Source: Lederbergia panacisoli
GTDB lineage: Bacteria > Bacillota > Bacilli > Bacillales > Bacillaceae_C
DNA: 64,000 bases
Reading direction: 5' to 3'
Assembly: GCF_024626525.1 (NCBI RefSeq)
Contig: NZ_JANJGU010000010.1
Span: 1 to 64,000 of the forward strand
Shown here: piece by piece, positions 31,380 to 39,918 of the stretch
Position numbering within the stretch: the first letter of the stretch is position 1
Layout of the letters: the number at the start of each line of letters is the position of its first letter
Notes under the pieces: model-generated
The model's database searches: none
What the model saw: the letters and a program-made list of their open reading frames with translations, nothing else
Told to the model about the DNA's origin: nothing
Program-made: the position numbers and the translations under genes

Positions 31380-32480
31380 ATGGCTCTTACAGCAGGAATT
31401 GTGGGGTTGCCAAACGTAGGAAAGTCTACATTATTTAATGCCATTACAAAAGCGGGGGCGGAAGCTGCCAACTATCCGTTTTGTACAATAGATCCGAATG
31501 TCGGAATCGTAGAAGTACCAGATTACAGACTTCAAAAACTAACCGAGCTTGTGCAACCTAAAAAAACAGTGCCGACTGCATTTGAATTTACAGATATAGC
31601 AGGAATTGTTAAAGGTGCAAGTAAAGGAGAAGGGCTAGGGAATAAATTTCTTTCTCATATTCGCCAAGTAGATGCTATATGTCATGTCGTCCGCTGTTTT
31701 GCAAGCGATGATATTACGCACGTTTCTGGAAAGGTCGACCCGATCGATGACATCGAAACGATCAATCTGGAATTAATCCTTGCTGATTTAGAATCTGTAG
31801 AAAAGCGAATTGGCCGTGTAGAAAAGATGGCGAAGCAAAAAGATAAAGAAGCGATGTATGAGTATGAAATTTTAGCTAAATTGAAGGAAGCTTTTGAAGC
31901 GGATAAGCCTGCGAGATCAGTTGAGTTTACTGAAGATCAGATGAAAATGGTAAAAGGTCTTCATTTACTAACGAGCAAGCCTGTTTTATATGCTGCAAAT
32001 GTTGGGGATGAGGATGTTGCTGATCCGTCAGGAAATGAATATGTGAAAAAAGTTGTAGCATACGCTGAAAAAGAAAACTCACAGGTCATCGTTGTTTGCG
32101 CTAAAATTGAAGAAGAAATTGCAGAATTAGATGATGAAGAAAAAGCGATGTTTCTTGAAGAACTAGGAATCGAAGAATCAGGACTCGATCAATTAATACG
32201 TGCAACTTATGATCTTTTGGGATTGGCCACTTATTTCACAGCTGGGGTTCAAGAAGTACGTGCTTGGACATTTAAAAAAGGAATGAAGGCACCACAATGT
32301 GCTGGAATCATTCATACTGATTTTGAAAAAGGATTTATTCGTGCTGAAACGGTTTCATACGATGATTTGCTCGCAGGAGGATCAATGACGGCAGCACGAG
32401 AAGCTGGGAAGGTAAGGCTAGAAGGAAAAGAGTATCTTGTGAAAGATGGAGACGTTATCCATTTTCGATTTAATGTATAA
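31380..32480 (+). CDS. ychF: Redox/translation-linked GTPase YchF (EngD)
   Basis: 366 aa from ATG 31380, with AAGAGGAGTGA upstream, giving the standard MALTAGIVGLPNVGKSTLFN start. Obg-family G domain (GLPNVGKST; DIAGIVKGASKGEGLGNKFL) and C-terminal TGS domain (TFKKGMKAPQCAGIIHTDFE onward, ending HFRFNV). The family hydrolyses ATP and binds ribosomes. Position matches B. subtilis yyaF upstream of rpsF. Confidence 0.97.
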   Translation: MALTAGIVGLPNVGKSTLFNAITKAGAEAANYPFCTIDPNVGIVEVPDYRLQKLTELVQPKKTVPTAFEFTDIAGIVKGASKGEGLGNKFLSHIRQVDAICHVVRCFASDDITHVSGKVDPIDDIETINLELILADLESVEKRIGRVEKMAKQKDKEAMYEYEILAKLKEAFEADKPARSVEFTEDQMKMVKGLHLLTSKPVLYAANVGDEDVADPSGNEYVKKVVAYAEKENSQVIVVCAKIEEEIAELDDEEKAMFLEELGIEESGLDQLIRATYDLLGLATYFTAGVQEVRAWTFKKGMKAPQCAGIIHTDFEKGFIRAETVSYDDLLAGGSMTAAREAGKVRLEGKEYLVKDGDVIHFRFNV

Positions 32481-32507
32481 GGCGCCTAAATGGTGTCTTT
32501 TTTTTGT
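32480..32507 (+). terminator. Terminator after ychF
   Basis: GGCGCC-TAAAT-GGTGTC (with G-T pairs) followed by eight T. Confidence 0.7.
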
Positions 32508-32629
32508 AATAAAAAAGAAGATTAATTTTCAGGTTATAAATTTTCCTCTTTCTTCAAATAATAGGGTTGAATCATTAGCGCGCAATCATTTGCTTTTGAT
32601 TTACACGATGGAAGAAAGGGGAGTACTAA

Positions 32630-32971
32630 GTGAAAACATTACGACGAATTGCTTTAGCGTTAATCGTTATTGGGGCAATAAACTGGGGGCTAATTGGTTT
32701 ATTTCAATATGATTTAGTTGGAAATATTTTTGGAGGAAGCAATTCCGGCACTGCTAGGTTTATTTACACACTTGTCGGGATAAGTGGGCTCATCTGTCTC
32801 GGACTACTGTTTAATTCTAGGACAGCCGACGTAGAATCGCCCGAAGAAGGAAGAGGAATGGTCACTAATCAATATGCGACTGAATTTGCGGAAGAACCGG
32901 ACCTTGATCGATTATATAATCCTTCAAGAGACGCATACGAAAGTGAAGACGAAGAAGAAGAATTGCAATAA
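32630..32971 (+). CDS. DUF378 family membrane protein with acidic tail
   Basis: 113 aa, GTG start with AAAGGGGAG upstream. The N-terminal DUF378 core (ALALIVIGAINWGLIGLFQYD, then GTARFIYTLVGISG) has two membrane helices, as in YuzA. The ~45-residue C-terminal extension is strongly acidic and ends in a run of Asp and Glu, longer than the usual ~70-80-aa family members. Function unknown. Confidence 0.85.
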   Translation: MKTLRRIALALIVIGAINWGLIGLFQYDLVGNIFGGSNSGTARFIYTLVGISGLICLGLLFNSRTADVESPEEGRGMVTNQYATEFAEEPDLDRLYNPSRDAYESEDEEEELQ

Positions 32972-32982
32972 GAAAAGCAAAT

Positions 32983-33083
32983 ACGCCTGCTCATCAACGT
33001 ACGAACTTCTGGGCCTCTGACTGAGATAAAGGAAACACGGCGAGGATGGAAAAGCCGAAGTCGATGTTGACTAGAAAGGCGCC
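32983..33083. repeat. Modular dispersed repeat, copy 5 (divergent, short)
   Basis: ACGCCTGCTCATCAACGTAC start, GACTGAGATAAAGGAAACAC and GTCGATGTTGACTAG blocks, ending AAGGCGCC. About 101 bp; it lacks the GTGAAATT module and is more diverged than the other four. Confidence 0.7.
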
Positions 33084-33101
33084 TCCGCTAGACATCAATA
33101 A

Positions 33102-33150
33102 ACAAGAAATCCCGGCTAAGGAACTTTCATAGCCGGGATTTCTTGTAGTA
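33102..33150 (+). terminator. Strong terminator upstream of rpsF
   Basis: ACAAGAAATCCCGGCTA (33102-33118) pairs over 17 bp with TAGCCGGGATTTCTTGT (33130-33146). It isolates rpsF from the DUF378 gene. Confidence 0.8.
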
Positions 33151-33169
33151 AGGAAAGTGGATATAAGCC

Positions 33170-33198
33170 TTGCGCAATCACGTTTGATATGCTATAAT
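33170..33198 (+). promoter_or_regulatory. rpsF promoter
   Basis: -35 TTGCGC (33170-33175), 17-bp spacer, perfect -10 TATAAT (33193-33198). Confidence 0.75.
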
Positions 33199-33223
33199 TA
33201 CACATTGTGAGTAATGAAAATTG

Positions 33224-33270
33224 CTCCTTGCCCTTTTTACACTGAAAAGGGCCGCATAGTCCATAAGGAG
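33224..33270 (+). promoter_or_regulatory. rpsF leader hairpin, likely S6:S18 autoregulatory element
   Basis: CTCCTT (33224-33229) can pair with AAGGAG (33265-33270), the rpsF Shine-Dalgarno, enclosing a second stem CCCTTTT (33231-33237) / AAAAGGG (33245-33251) followed directly by an unpaired CCG (33252-33254). A CCG in such a loop is the reported recognition feature for the S6:S18 complex, which represses this operon in several bacteria. The pairing is seen; regulation is inferred from the known family. Confidence 0.7.
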
Positions 33271-33281
33271 GTGACTGAACG

Positions 33282-33569
33282 ATGAGAAAGTACGAAATTA
33301 TGTACATTATCCGCCCGAACGTTGAAGAGGAAGCGAAAGCTGCAGTAGTTGAGCGTTTCAACAACATCCTTACTTCACAAGGTGCAGAAATCATCGAATC
33401 AAAAGATTGGGGTAAGCGTCGTCTTGCATACGAAATTGAGGATTTCCGTGACGGTTTCTACCGTTTAATCCAAACAAATGCAAATCCTGAAGCAGTTCAG
33501 GAATTCGACCGTCTTGCGAAGATCAGTGACGATATTATCCGTCATATTGTTGTTAAAGACGAAAGATAA
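33282..33569 (+). CDS. rpsF: 30S ribosomal protein S6 (bS6)
   Basis: 95 aa, [17 protein letters not shown] start and [19 protein letters not shown] core typical of bS6. It binds 16S rRNA with S18, whose gene is two downstream. Translation is probably controlled by the leader hairpin that covers AAGGAGGTG. Confidence 0.98.
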   Translation: MRKYEIMYIIRPNVEEEAKAAVVERFNNILTSQGAEIIESKDWGKRRLAYEIEDFRDGFYRLIQTNANPEAVQEFDRLAKISDDIIRHIVVKDER

Positions 33570-33576
33570 ACTTAAT

Positions 33577-33592
33577 TGTTCCACGTGAAACA
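33577..33592. other. parS: parS site between rpsF and ssb
   Basis: TGTTCCACGTGAAACA, identical to the site in parB and a perfect consensus match, 4.4 kb away in the rpsF-ssb gap. Confidence 0.96.
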
Positions 33593-33628
33593 TTTTATAC
33601 AGAAGTAAACGGGAAGAGGTTGATTCTG

Positions 33629-34135
33629 ATGATGAACCGAGTTGTATTAGTAGGGCGTTTAACAAAAGATCCGGATTTGCGCTACACTCCGAACGGGGTG
33701 CCAGTCGCAACATTTACATTGGCTGTTAATCGTACTTTTACGAATCAACAGGGGGAGCGGGAAGCCGACTTCATTAACTGTGTGATTTGGAGAAAGCCCG
33801 CTGAGAATGTTGCTAATTACTTGAAAAAAGGAAGTTTAGCTGGTGTCGATGGCCGCATCCAGACTCGCAACTATGATGGACAGGATGGTAAGCGTGTATA
33901 CGTGACTGAAGTGTTAGCAGACAGTGTTCAATTTCTTGAACCAAGAAGTGCTGCTCCGCAAGGTCGTGGTGACTTTGGTGGAAATCAATATGGTGGAGAC
34001 CAAAATAACCAATACCGTCCCCACGAGCAAAACCAAAATCAGCGTAGCAATCAAAACTTTACCCGAGCTAACGAAGATCCATTCTCAAATGATGGACAAC
34101 CAATTGACATTTCAGATGATGATCTTCCATTCTAA
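33629..34135 (+). CDS. ssb: Single-stranded DNA-binding protein
   Basis: 168 aa from ATG 33629 ([20 protein letters not shown]) with AAGAGG upstream; ATG 33632 is equally possible. N-terminal OB fold, Gly/Asn/Gln-rich linker (about 108-155) and the acidic C-terminal tip ISDDDLPF, which recruits partner proteins. Classic rpsF-ssb-rpsR operon. Confidence 0.98.
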   Translation: MMNRVVLVGRLTKDPDLRYTPNGVPVATFTLAVNRTFTNQQGEREADFINCVIWRKPAENVANYLKKGSLAGVDGRIQTRNYDGQDGKRVYVTEVLADSVQFLEPRSAAPQGRGDFGGNQYGGDQNNQYRPHEQNQNQRSNQNFTRANEDPFSNDGQPIDISDDDLPF

Positions 34136-34144
34136 TAAAGTTAG

Positions 34145-34393
<249 letters not shown>

Positions 34394-34425
34394 TGATTAC
34401 GGAATATATACGTATTCAATAATAA

Positions 34426-34522
34426 AGGCTGTCCTAAACTAAGTTATTATCATTTTATATAGTATTTTTTACAAGGTACTATATATAATTGTAATATCTT
34501 GAGATTAGGATCAGCCTTTTTA
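34426..34522 (+). terminator. Terminator after rpsR (long hairpin)
   Basis: AAAGGCTGTCCTAA pairs with TTAGGATCAGCCTTT across a ~65-nt loop containing its own AT-rich stem (AGTATTTTTTACAAGGTACT), followed by TTTT. Unusually large for a terminator. Confidence 0.65.
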
Positions 34523-34623
34523 CTTTAAGAATATATCAGCAAAGTTGATTGATACGCCTTTCACCGTTAAAATAGAAGGAGTATACATATGAAACAAGAT
34601 TTTACACAAAAAGAGGTGGAAGA

Positions 34624-35562
34624 GTGAAAGATACACGAACGCTAACAGAAGGAGCCGCAATGTTAGCTTTATATACAATCATGTTATTAGTGGCAATTTT
34701 TATTCCATTTTCATCGATTGTCCTTCACCTATTTTTTATTTTGCCCTTTCTTATATATAGTGCAAAATATTCTGTGAAATATTCAATAATCTTAATTATT
34801 AGCGCGATGATCATATCGTTTATTATCGGTTCTTTTGTTGCTATGCCTATTGCTTTTCTATTCGGAACAACAGGCTTAATGATGGGATATGGCATCAGGG
34901 TAAAAGAAAGTAAACAAATTATTTACATATCATCAAGTATTGTATTCATAGCCAATATCATTTTGTTTTTTATCGCTGCTGCATTGTTTTTTAATATTAA
35001 CTTTATGGATGAACTAAAAACAATGTTTCAAACATCGATAGACCAATATATGGCTGCGTTGCATATGGTGGGGATGACGCCGCCAGTTGAATTTCAAGAG
35101 CAATTGAACGAAATGGCTAATTTAATGATAACTATGCTTCCTACATTGTTGGTCGGCACTGCTTTTATAAGTGTCATCATCATAATGGTTGTTAATTTTC
35201 CTATTCTGAAAAGGTTAGGAATAGATGTGCCGAAATTTCAGCCGTTTCGCCGTTTGAAATTCCCGAAAAATATTTTGTGGTTGTATTTATTGGTGCTAGT
35301 CCTTTCCATAATTTTTAAATTTGAATCCGATTCTTATTTACAAATGGCAGTTGTCAATGCTGGGTTGATTTTACAAACTCTGTTAGTCATTCAAGGTTTG
35401 TCGTTTATCTTTTTTTATTGTCATCTAAAAAAATGGGCGATTGTTATCCCGATTTTAGCCGTGATATTTACACTTTTAATGCCTGTGATCCTTTCAATTG
35501 TAAGAGTGTTAGGTATAATTGATTTAGGGTTTGATTTAAGACAACGCATAAAACAGAAATAG
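34624..35562 (+). CDS. yybS: YybS family membrane protein (DUF2232)
   Basis: 312 aa, about eight membrane helices; MKDTRTLTEGAAMLALYTIM start typical of YybS. Located directly upstream of gdpP as in B. subtilis. Function unknown; the fold resembles energy-coupling-factor S components in some annotations. GTG start at 34624 overlaps the stop of a 12-codon ORF (34590-34628, MKQDFTQKEVEE), whose GTGA junction would couple translation. Confidence 0.9.
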   Translation: MKDTRTLTEGAAMLALYTIMLLVAIFIPFSSIVLHLFFILPFLIYSAKYSVKYSIILIISAMIISFIIGSFVAMPIAFLFGTTGLMMGYGIRVKESKQIIYISSSIVFIANIILFFIAAALFFNINFMDELKTMFQTSIDQYMAALHMVGMTPPVEFQEQLNEMANLMITMLPTLLVGTAFISVIIIMVVNFPILKRLGIDVPKFQPFRRLKFPKNILWLYLLVLVLSIIFKFESDSYLQMAVVNAGLILQTLLVIQGLSFIFFYCHLKKWAIVIPILAVIFTLLMPVILSIVRVLGIIDLGFDLRQRIKQK

Positions 35563-35742
35563 TCTTTTTATTTACAGTAAGCAAGGCGCTAACGCTTTAC
35601 TTATTGGCTAGCTCTAGCGCCTACATTGCCATCGAAGTCAAAAACCCACGGCAATTAAGGCGAAGAGCCCTTTTTTTCACGGGACATTGCTTGTTGAGGC
35701 TGATCAAGCCGCTAACGCTTTTTTTATAAAGGAGCTGAAAGA
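35563..35742. other. yybS-gdpP intergenic region with hairpins
   Basis: 180 bp. GGCGCTA (35585-35591) pairs with TAGCGCC (35615-35621); a weak GGC-GAAGA-GCC hairpin followed by seven T lies near 35660-35680. The GGCGCT ends recall the modular dispersed repeat, but the internal blocks are missing. Confidence 0.5.
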
Positions 35743-37725
35743 ATGCCTTCATATTTTAAGGGCGGAAAATCGCGTTATCCATTATATGGTATCGCGGCCA
35801 TTACAGCTATCTTACTAATTTTCATAGCATTGCAACATTTATGGGTAGCACTGATTGGCATTTTACTGCTCTGTGCATTATTTTATGCAGCTATTCATGG
35901 AGAAAAAGAAATCATAAAGGATACAGAAGAGTACATATCGACCCTTTCATATCGAGTAAAAAAAGTCGGCGAAGAAGTTTTAATGGAAATGCCGATTGGT
36001 GTAATGCTCATTAATGATGATTTTATGATTGAATGGTCAAACCCATTTATGGCCTCGTGTTTTCAAGAGAATACTCTTGTTGGAAAATCCCTTTATGAAG
36101 TAGGGGAACAAATCATTCCATTAATAAAGCAAGATATTGAAAGTGAGATCGTTACAATTCAAGACAGGAAGTTTCGAGTCGACCTGAGATTGGAAGAGAA
36201 GTTATTATACTTTTTTGATGTGACAGACCAGGTTGCGACTTTTAAAAGATATGAATCTGAACGAAATGTCATCGCCATTATTTTTCTAGATAATTATGAT
36301 GATGCTACTCAAGGAATGGATGATCAGACGAAAAGCGGATTAAACAGTACAGTAACGTCCCTTTTAAATAATTGGGCCCTTGAACATGGTATTTTTCTAA
36401 AAAGAACATCGTCGGATCGCTTTGTCATACTACTGAATGAAAAAATATATCATGATCTCGAGATTAATAAATTTTCAATATTAGATGTAGTACGGGAAGA
36501 GACGGCTAAGCAAAATGTGCCGCTTACTTTAAGTATCGGTGTTGGAATTGGGGATATGCCGCTTCCAGATCTAGGTGTCCAAGCCCAATCCAGTCTTGAT
36601 CTCGCTTTAGGGCGAGGTGGTGACCAGGTCGCAATTAAACTGCCAAATGGAAAGTTAAAGTTTTTTGGCGGAAAAACGAACCCAATGGAAAAACGTACGA
36701 GAGTTCGGGCGAGGGTCATTTCCCATGCGCTACGAGAATTGATTGTGGAGAGCGATAAAGTAATCGTGATGGGGCATAGATACCCTGATATGGATGCAAT
36801 CGGCGCCTCAATCGGAATTCGAAAGGCGGCAGAATTGAATAATCGTGATGGGTATATTGTTATTGATGCCGCTGAAATTGACACAGGAGTAAGGCGCCTA
36901 ATTGAAGAAACAAGGTCATATCCTGATCTCCATTCTCGTTTTATTACACCTGATGAAGCGATGGAACTCGCGACTGAACAGACACTTCTTGTCGTCGTTG
37001 ACACCCATAAACCGGCACTCGTAATTGAAGAAAAGCTGCTATCCAAAACAGAGAGAGTCGTCGTGATTGATCACCATCGCCGCAGTGAAGATTTTATAAA
37101 AAAACCACTTTTGGTCTATATGGAACCATATGCTTCATCGACTGCTGAATTGGTGACTGAACTCCTCGAGTACCAGCCAAAGGGTGAAAAAGTAAATACG
37201 ATTAACACAATCGAGGCAACAGCTTTATTATCTGGTATTATTGTAGATACAAAAAGCTTTACACTTCGGACTGGCTCACGCACATTTGATGCCGCATCCT
37301 ATTTAAGGGCACAAGGTGCGGATACAATATTAGTTCAGAAGTTTTTAAAAGAAACGGTTGATACGTATTTAAAAAGAGCTAAATTAATTGAGACAGTAGA
37401 ATTTTATGTAGATGGAATTGCCATCGCGAGTGGAACGGAAGATGAGGTATATGACCCTGTAGTTATTGCTCAAGCTGCCGATACATTGCTGACGATGGAT
37501 GGAGTTTCTGCTTCATTTGTCATCTCAAAACGAGCAGGAGACGTTGTAGGAATTAGTGCTCGCTCGTTAGGAGAAATCAATGTACAAATCATAATGGAAG
37601 CACTTGGCGGCGGCGGTCACTTGTCGAATGCTGCTGTTCAGCTGCAAGGAGAAAATATCGTCGAAGTGGAGTTAAAATTAAAACAAGTTTTAGATGATTA
37701 TTTGGAAGGGAGCCAAGAATCATGA
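35743..37725 (+). CDS. gdpP: Cyclic-di-AMP phosphodiesterase GdpP
   Basis: 660 aa. Two N-terminal membrane helices (about 14-48), a PAS domain (about 78-150), a degenerate GGDEF domain (about 170-305), and a DHH/DHHA1 phosphodiesterase with [26 protein letters not shown] and [12 protein letters not shown]. It degrades c-di-AMP, which controls potassium and cell-wall homeostasis. Its stop overlaps the rplI start (ATGA). Confidence 0.97.
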   Translation: MPSYFKGGKSRYPLYGIAAITAILLIFIALQHLWVALIGILLLCALFYAAIHGEKEIIKDTEEYISTLSYRVKKVGEEVLMEMPIGVMLINDDFMIEWSNPFMASCFQENTLVGKSLYEVGEQIIPLIKQDIESEIVTIQDRKFRVDLRLEEKLLYFFDVTDQVATFKRYESERNVIAIIFLDNYDDATQGMDDQTKSGLNSTVTSLLNNWALEHGIFLKRTSSDRFVILLNEKIYHDLEINKFSILDVVREETAKQNVPLTLSIGVGIGDMPLPDLGVQAQSSLDLALGRGGDQVAIKLPNGKLKFFGGKTNPMEKRTRVRARVISHALRELIVESDKVIVMGHRYPDMDAIGASIGIRKAAELNNRDGYIVIDAAEIDTGVRRLIEETRSYPDLHSRFITPDEAMELATEQTLLVVVDTHKPALVIEEKLLSKTERVVVIDHHRRSEDFIKKPLLVYMEPYASSTAELVTELLEYQPKGEKVNTINTIEATALLSGIIVDTKSFTLRTGSRTFDAASYLRAQGADTILVQKFLKETVDTYLKRAKLIETVEFYVDGIAIASGTEDEVYDPVVIAQAADTLLTMDGVSASFVISKRAGDVVGISARSLGEINVQIIMEALGGGGHLSNAAVQLQGENIVEVELKLKQVLDDYLEGSQES

Positions 37726-38171
37726 AAGTCATTTTCTTGAAAGACGTTAAAGGTAAAGGCAAAAAAGGGGAGATTAAAAATGTAGCGGATGGCTACGCAC
37801 ATAACTTTCTCCTCAAACAAGGGCTAGCAGTAGAAGCAACATCTGGGAATATGAAAAACTTAGATAATAAGAAGAAGAAGGAAGAGCAACAAGCGAGCGT
37901 AGAATTAGCAGAAGCGCAGAAACTCAAAGAAACACTTGAAAAACTAACGGTTGAATTGAAAGCTAAATCGGGTGAAGGCGGCCGTCTATTCGGCTCGATT
38001 ACAAGCAAACAAATTGCCGATGAATTAAATAAAACACATAAAATTAAAATTGATAAACGAAAAATTGGTTTAGACGATGCAATCCGCTCTTTGGGAGTGA
38101 CAAAGGTTCCTGTCAAACTTCATCATGAAGTCGTTGCGACTATTGATGTTCACGTAAAAGAAGAAAACTAA
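37722..38171 (+). CDS. rplI: 50S ribosomal protein L9 (bL9)
   Basis: 149 aa. [19 protein letters not shown] start with the [13 protein letters not shown] segment; long central helix and C-terminal domain of standard length. Coupled to gdpP by a 4-bp overlap. Confidence 0.98.
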   Translation: MKVIFLKDVKGKGKKGEIKNVADGYAHNFLLKQGLAVEATSGNMKNLDNKKKKEEQQASVELAEAQKLKETLEKLTVELKAKSGEGGRLFGSITSKQIADELNKTHKIKIDKRKIGLDDAIRSLGVTKVPVKLHHEVVATIDVHVKEEN

Positions 38172-38221
38172 ATTTACCATACTTTATGTAGATATTTCAT
38201 GATAGAATAGAATTAGCAAAT

Positions 38222-38256
38222 AAATGTGATGCGGTTTCGGCCGGTCACATTTTTTA
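38222..38256 (+). terminator. Terminator after rplI
   Basis: AAATGTGA (38222-38229) pairs with TCACATTT (38244-38251), followed by T-run. Confidence 0.75.
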
Positions 38257-38326
38257 TATCAGATTTTTTAATGATCGTAAGCTGCAGAGCAGTAAAATAG
38301 TGATTGAATTGTGGAAGGTGAGTACT

Positions 38327-39691
38327 ATGAATGCTGATTTTTCGGATCGAACGCCACCGCAAAATATAGAAGCTGAGCAAGCTGTCATAGGTGCTATTTT
38401 TTTGGAGCCATCCTCATTGATGCTTGCATCAGAAATCCTAATTCCTGAGGATTTTTATCGCAGTTCACATCAAAAAATATTTGATGTGATGCTAAAATTG
38501 AGTGAAACAGGAAAAGCGATTGACTTAGTCACCGTTTCCGAAGAACTGGCCGCAACTAAAATGTTGGAAGATGTAGGCGGAATTTCATATTTAAGTGAAA
38601 TTGCTGTTTCAGTGCCAACAGCCGCTAATATTGGCTATTATGCCAGGATTGTAGAAGAAAAGTCGTTGCTCAGACGATTAATTCGAACGGCTACTAATAT
38701 AGTAACAGATGGCTACTCCCGGGAGGACGAAGTAGAGGCAGTCTTGGATGAAGCCGAAAAGCATATTATGGAAGTTGCTTCGCGGAAAAATTCCAGTGCT
38801 TTTCAAGATATTAAAGATGTGCTCGTTCAAACGTATGATAACATTGAGCTCCTCCATAATCGAAAAGGGGACGTTACCGGTATCCCTACTGGATTTGCTG
38901 AGCTTGATCGCATGACAGCTGGTTTTCAGCGCAATGATTTAATCATTGTGGCAGCCCGTCCATCTGTAGGTAAAACCGCATTTGCACTGAATATTGCTCA
39001 AAATGTCGGTACGAAAACGGAAGAGAATGTCGCCATTTTTAGTCTTGAAATGGGTGCTGAACAACTCGTCATGAGGATGCTTTGTGCCGAAGGGAATATA
39101 AATGCACAAAATTTGCGGACAGGTTCTTTAACAGATGAAGATTGGCGCAAACTGACGATGGCGATGGGAAGTTTATCAAATTCAGGCATTTACATCGACG
39201 ATACGCCTGGGGTTCGGATTAGTGAAATCCGTTCGAAGTGTCGACGTCTGAAGCAGGAACACGGCCTAGGAATGATCTTGATTGACTATTTGCAGCTTAT
39301 TCAAGGGAGCGGTCGTTCAAGTGAAAACCGCCAACAGGAAGTTTCGGAAATTTCTCGTTCCTTAAAGGCGCTGGCCCGTGAATTACAAGTTCCGGTCATT
39401 GCGCTTTCGCAGCTTTCTCGTGGAGTGGAACAGCGTCAAGATAAGCGCCCAATGATGTCTGACATCAGGGAATCAGGAAGTATTGAGCAAGATGCGGATA
39501 TTGTTGCGTTTTTATATCGTGATGACTACTATGACCATGAATCGGAAAATAAAAATATCATCGAAATCATTATCGCCAAGCAACGTAACGGCCCAGTCGG
39601 CACCGTATCACTCGCTTTTGTCAAAGAATACAACAAATTCGTCAACTTAGAGCGCAGATTTGACGATGCAGCCATTCCTTCGGGAGCATAG
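38327..39691 (+). CDS. dnaB: Replicative DNA helicase DnaB (DnaC in B. subtilis)
   Basis: 454 aa from ATG 38327, preceded by GGAAGGTGAG; the longer frame has no ribosome-binding site. N-terminal primase-interacting domain (TPPQNIEAEQAVIGA), RecA-like motor with Walker A ARPSVGKTAFALN and Walker B ILIDYLQL. Unwinds DNA at the fork. In B. subtilis this gene (dnaC) occupies the same place after rplI. Confidence 0.98.
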   Translation: MNADFSDRTPPQNIEAEQAVIGAIFLEPSSLMLASEILIPEDFYRSSHQKIFDVMLKLSETGKAIDLVTVSEELAATKMLEDVGGISYLSEIAVSVPTAANIGYYARIVEEKSLLRRLIRTATNIVTDGYSREDEVEAVLDEAEKHIMEVASRKNSSAFQDIKDVLVQTYDNIELLHNRKGDVTGIPTGFAELDRMTAGFQRNDLIIVAARPSVGKTAFALNIAQNVGTKTEENVAIFSLEMGAEQLVMRMLCAEGNINAQNLRTGSLTDEDWRKLTMAMGSLSNSGIYIDDTPGVRISEIRSKCRRLKQEHGLGMILIDYLQLIQGSGRSSENRQQEVSEISRSLKALARELQVPVIALSQLSRGVEQRQDKRPMMSDIRESGSIEQDADIVAFLYRDDYYDHESENKNIIEIIIAKQRNGPVGTVSLAFVKEYNKFVNLERRFDDAAIPSGA

Positions 39692-39699
39692 ATAGGCAA

Positions 39700-39730
39700 G
39701 CACCTCCTTAAGCAGGGGGTGTTTTTTTAA
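39700..39730 (+). terminator. Terminator after dnaB
   Basis: CACCTCC-TTAAGCA-GGGGGTG followed by seven T. Confidence 0.88.
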
Positions 39731-39918
39731 AATAAAGAAACCTGAACAGATTTCTCCGTTCAGGCATTGATATTTTCACAGCATCGTGTTATGCTTAATT
39801 TTGTTTGTGTACTCAAGTTCTAATAAGGGGCACATATACCCAATATAAATTTTATCAATAATAATCAACGTTGTCAAGCATTTTTTATTTTTAAATGCAA
39901 TTTTAAAAGGAGTGTGGG

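Larger units (their letters stand above)
32972..33281. other. Intergenic region upstream of rpsF
   Basis: 310 bp without a gene. It holds a divergent dispersed-repeat copy (32983-33083), a 17-bp perfect stem terminator (33102-33150), the rpsF promoter (33170-33198) and the rpsF leader hairpin (33224-33270). Confidence 0.85.

Noticed and set aside
39740-39790. Hairpin CCTGAACAG ... CCGTTCAGG as a second dnaB terminator
   Set aside because: No T-run on the plus strand; the T-rich side is on the minus strand, where no gene ends here. Left unassigned.
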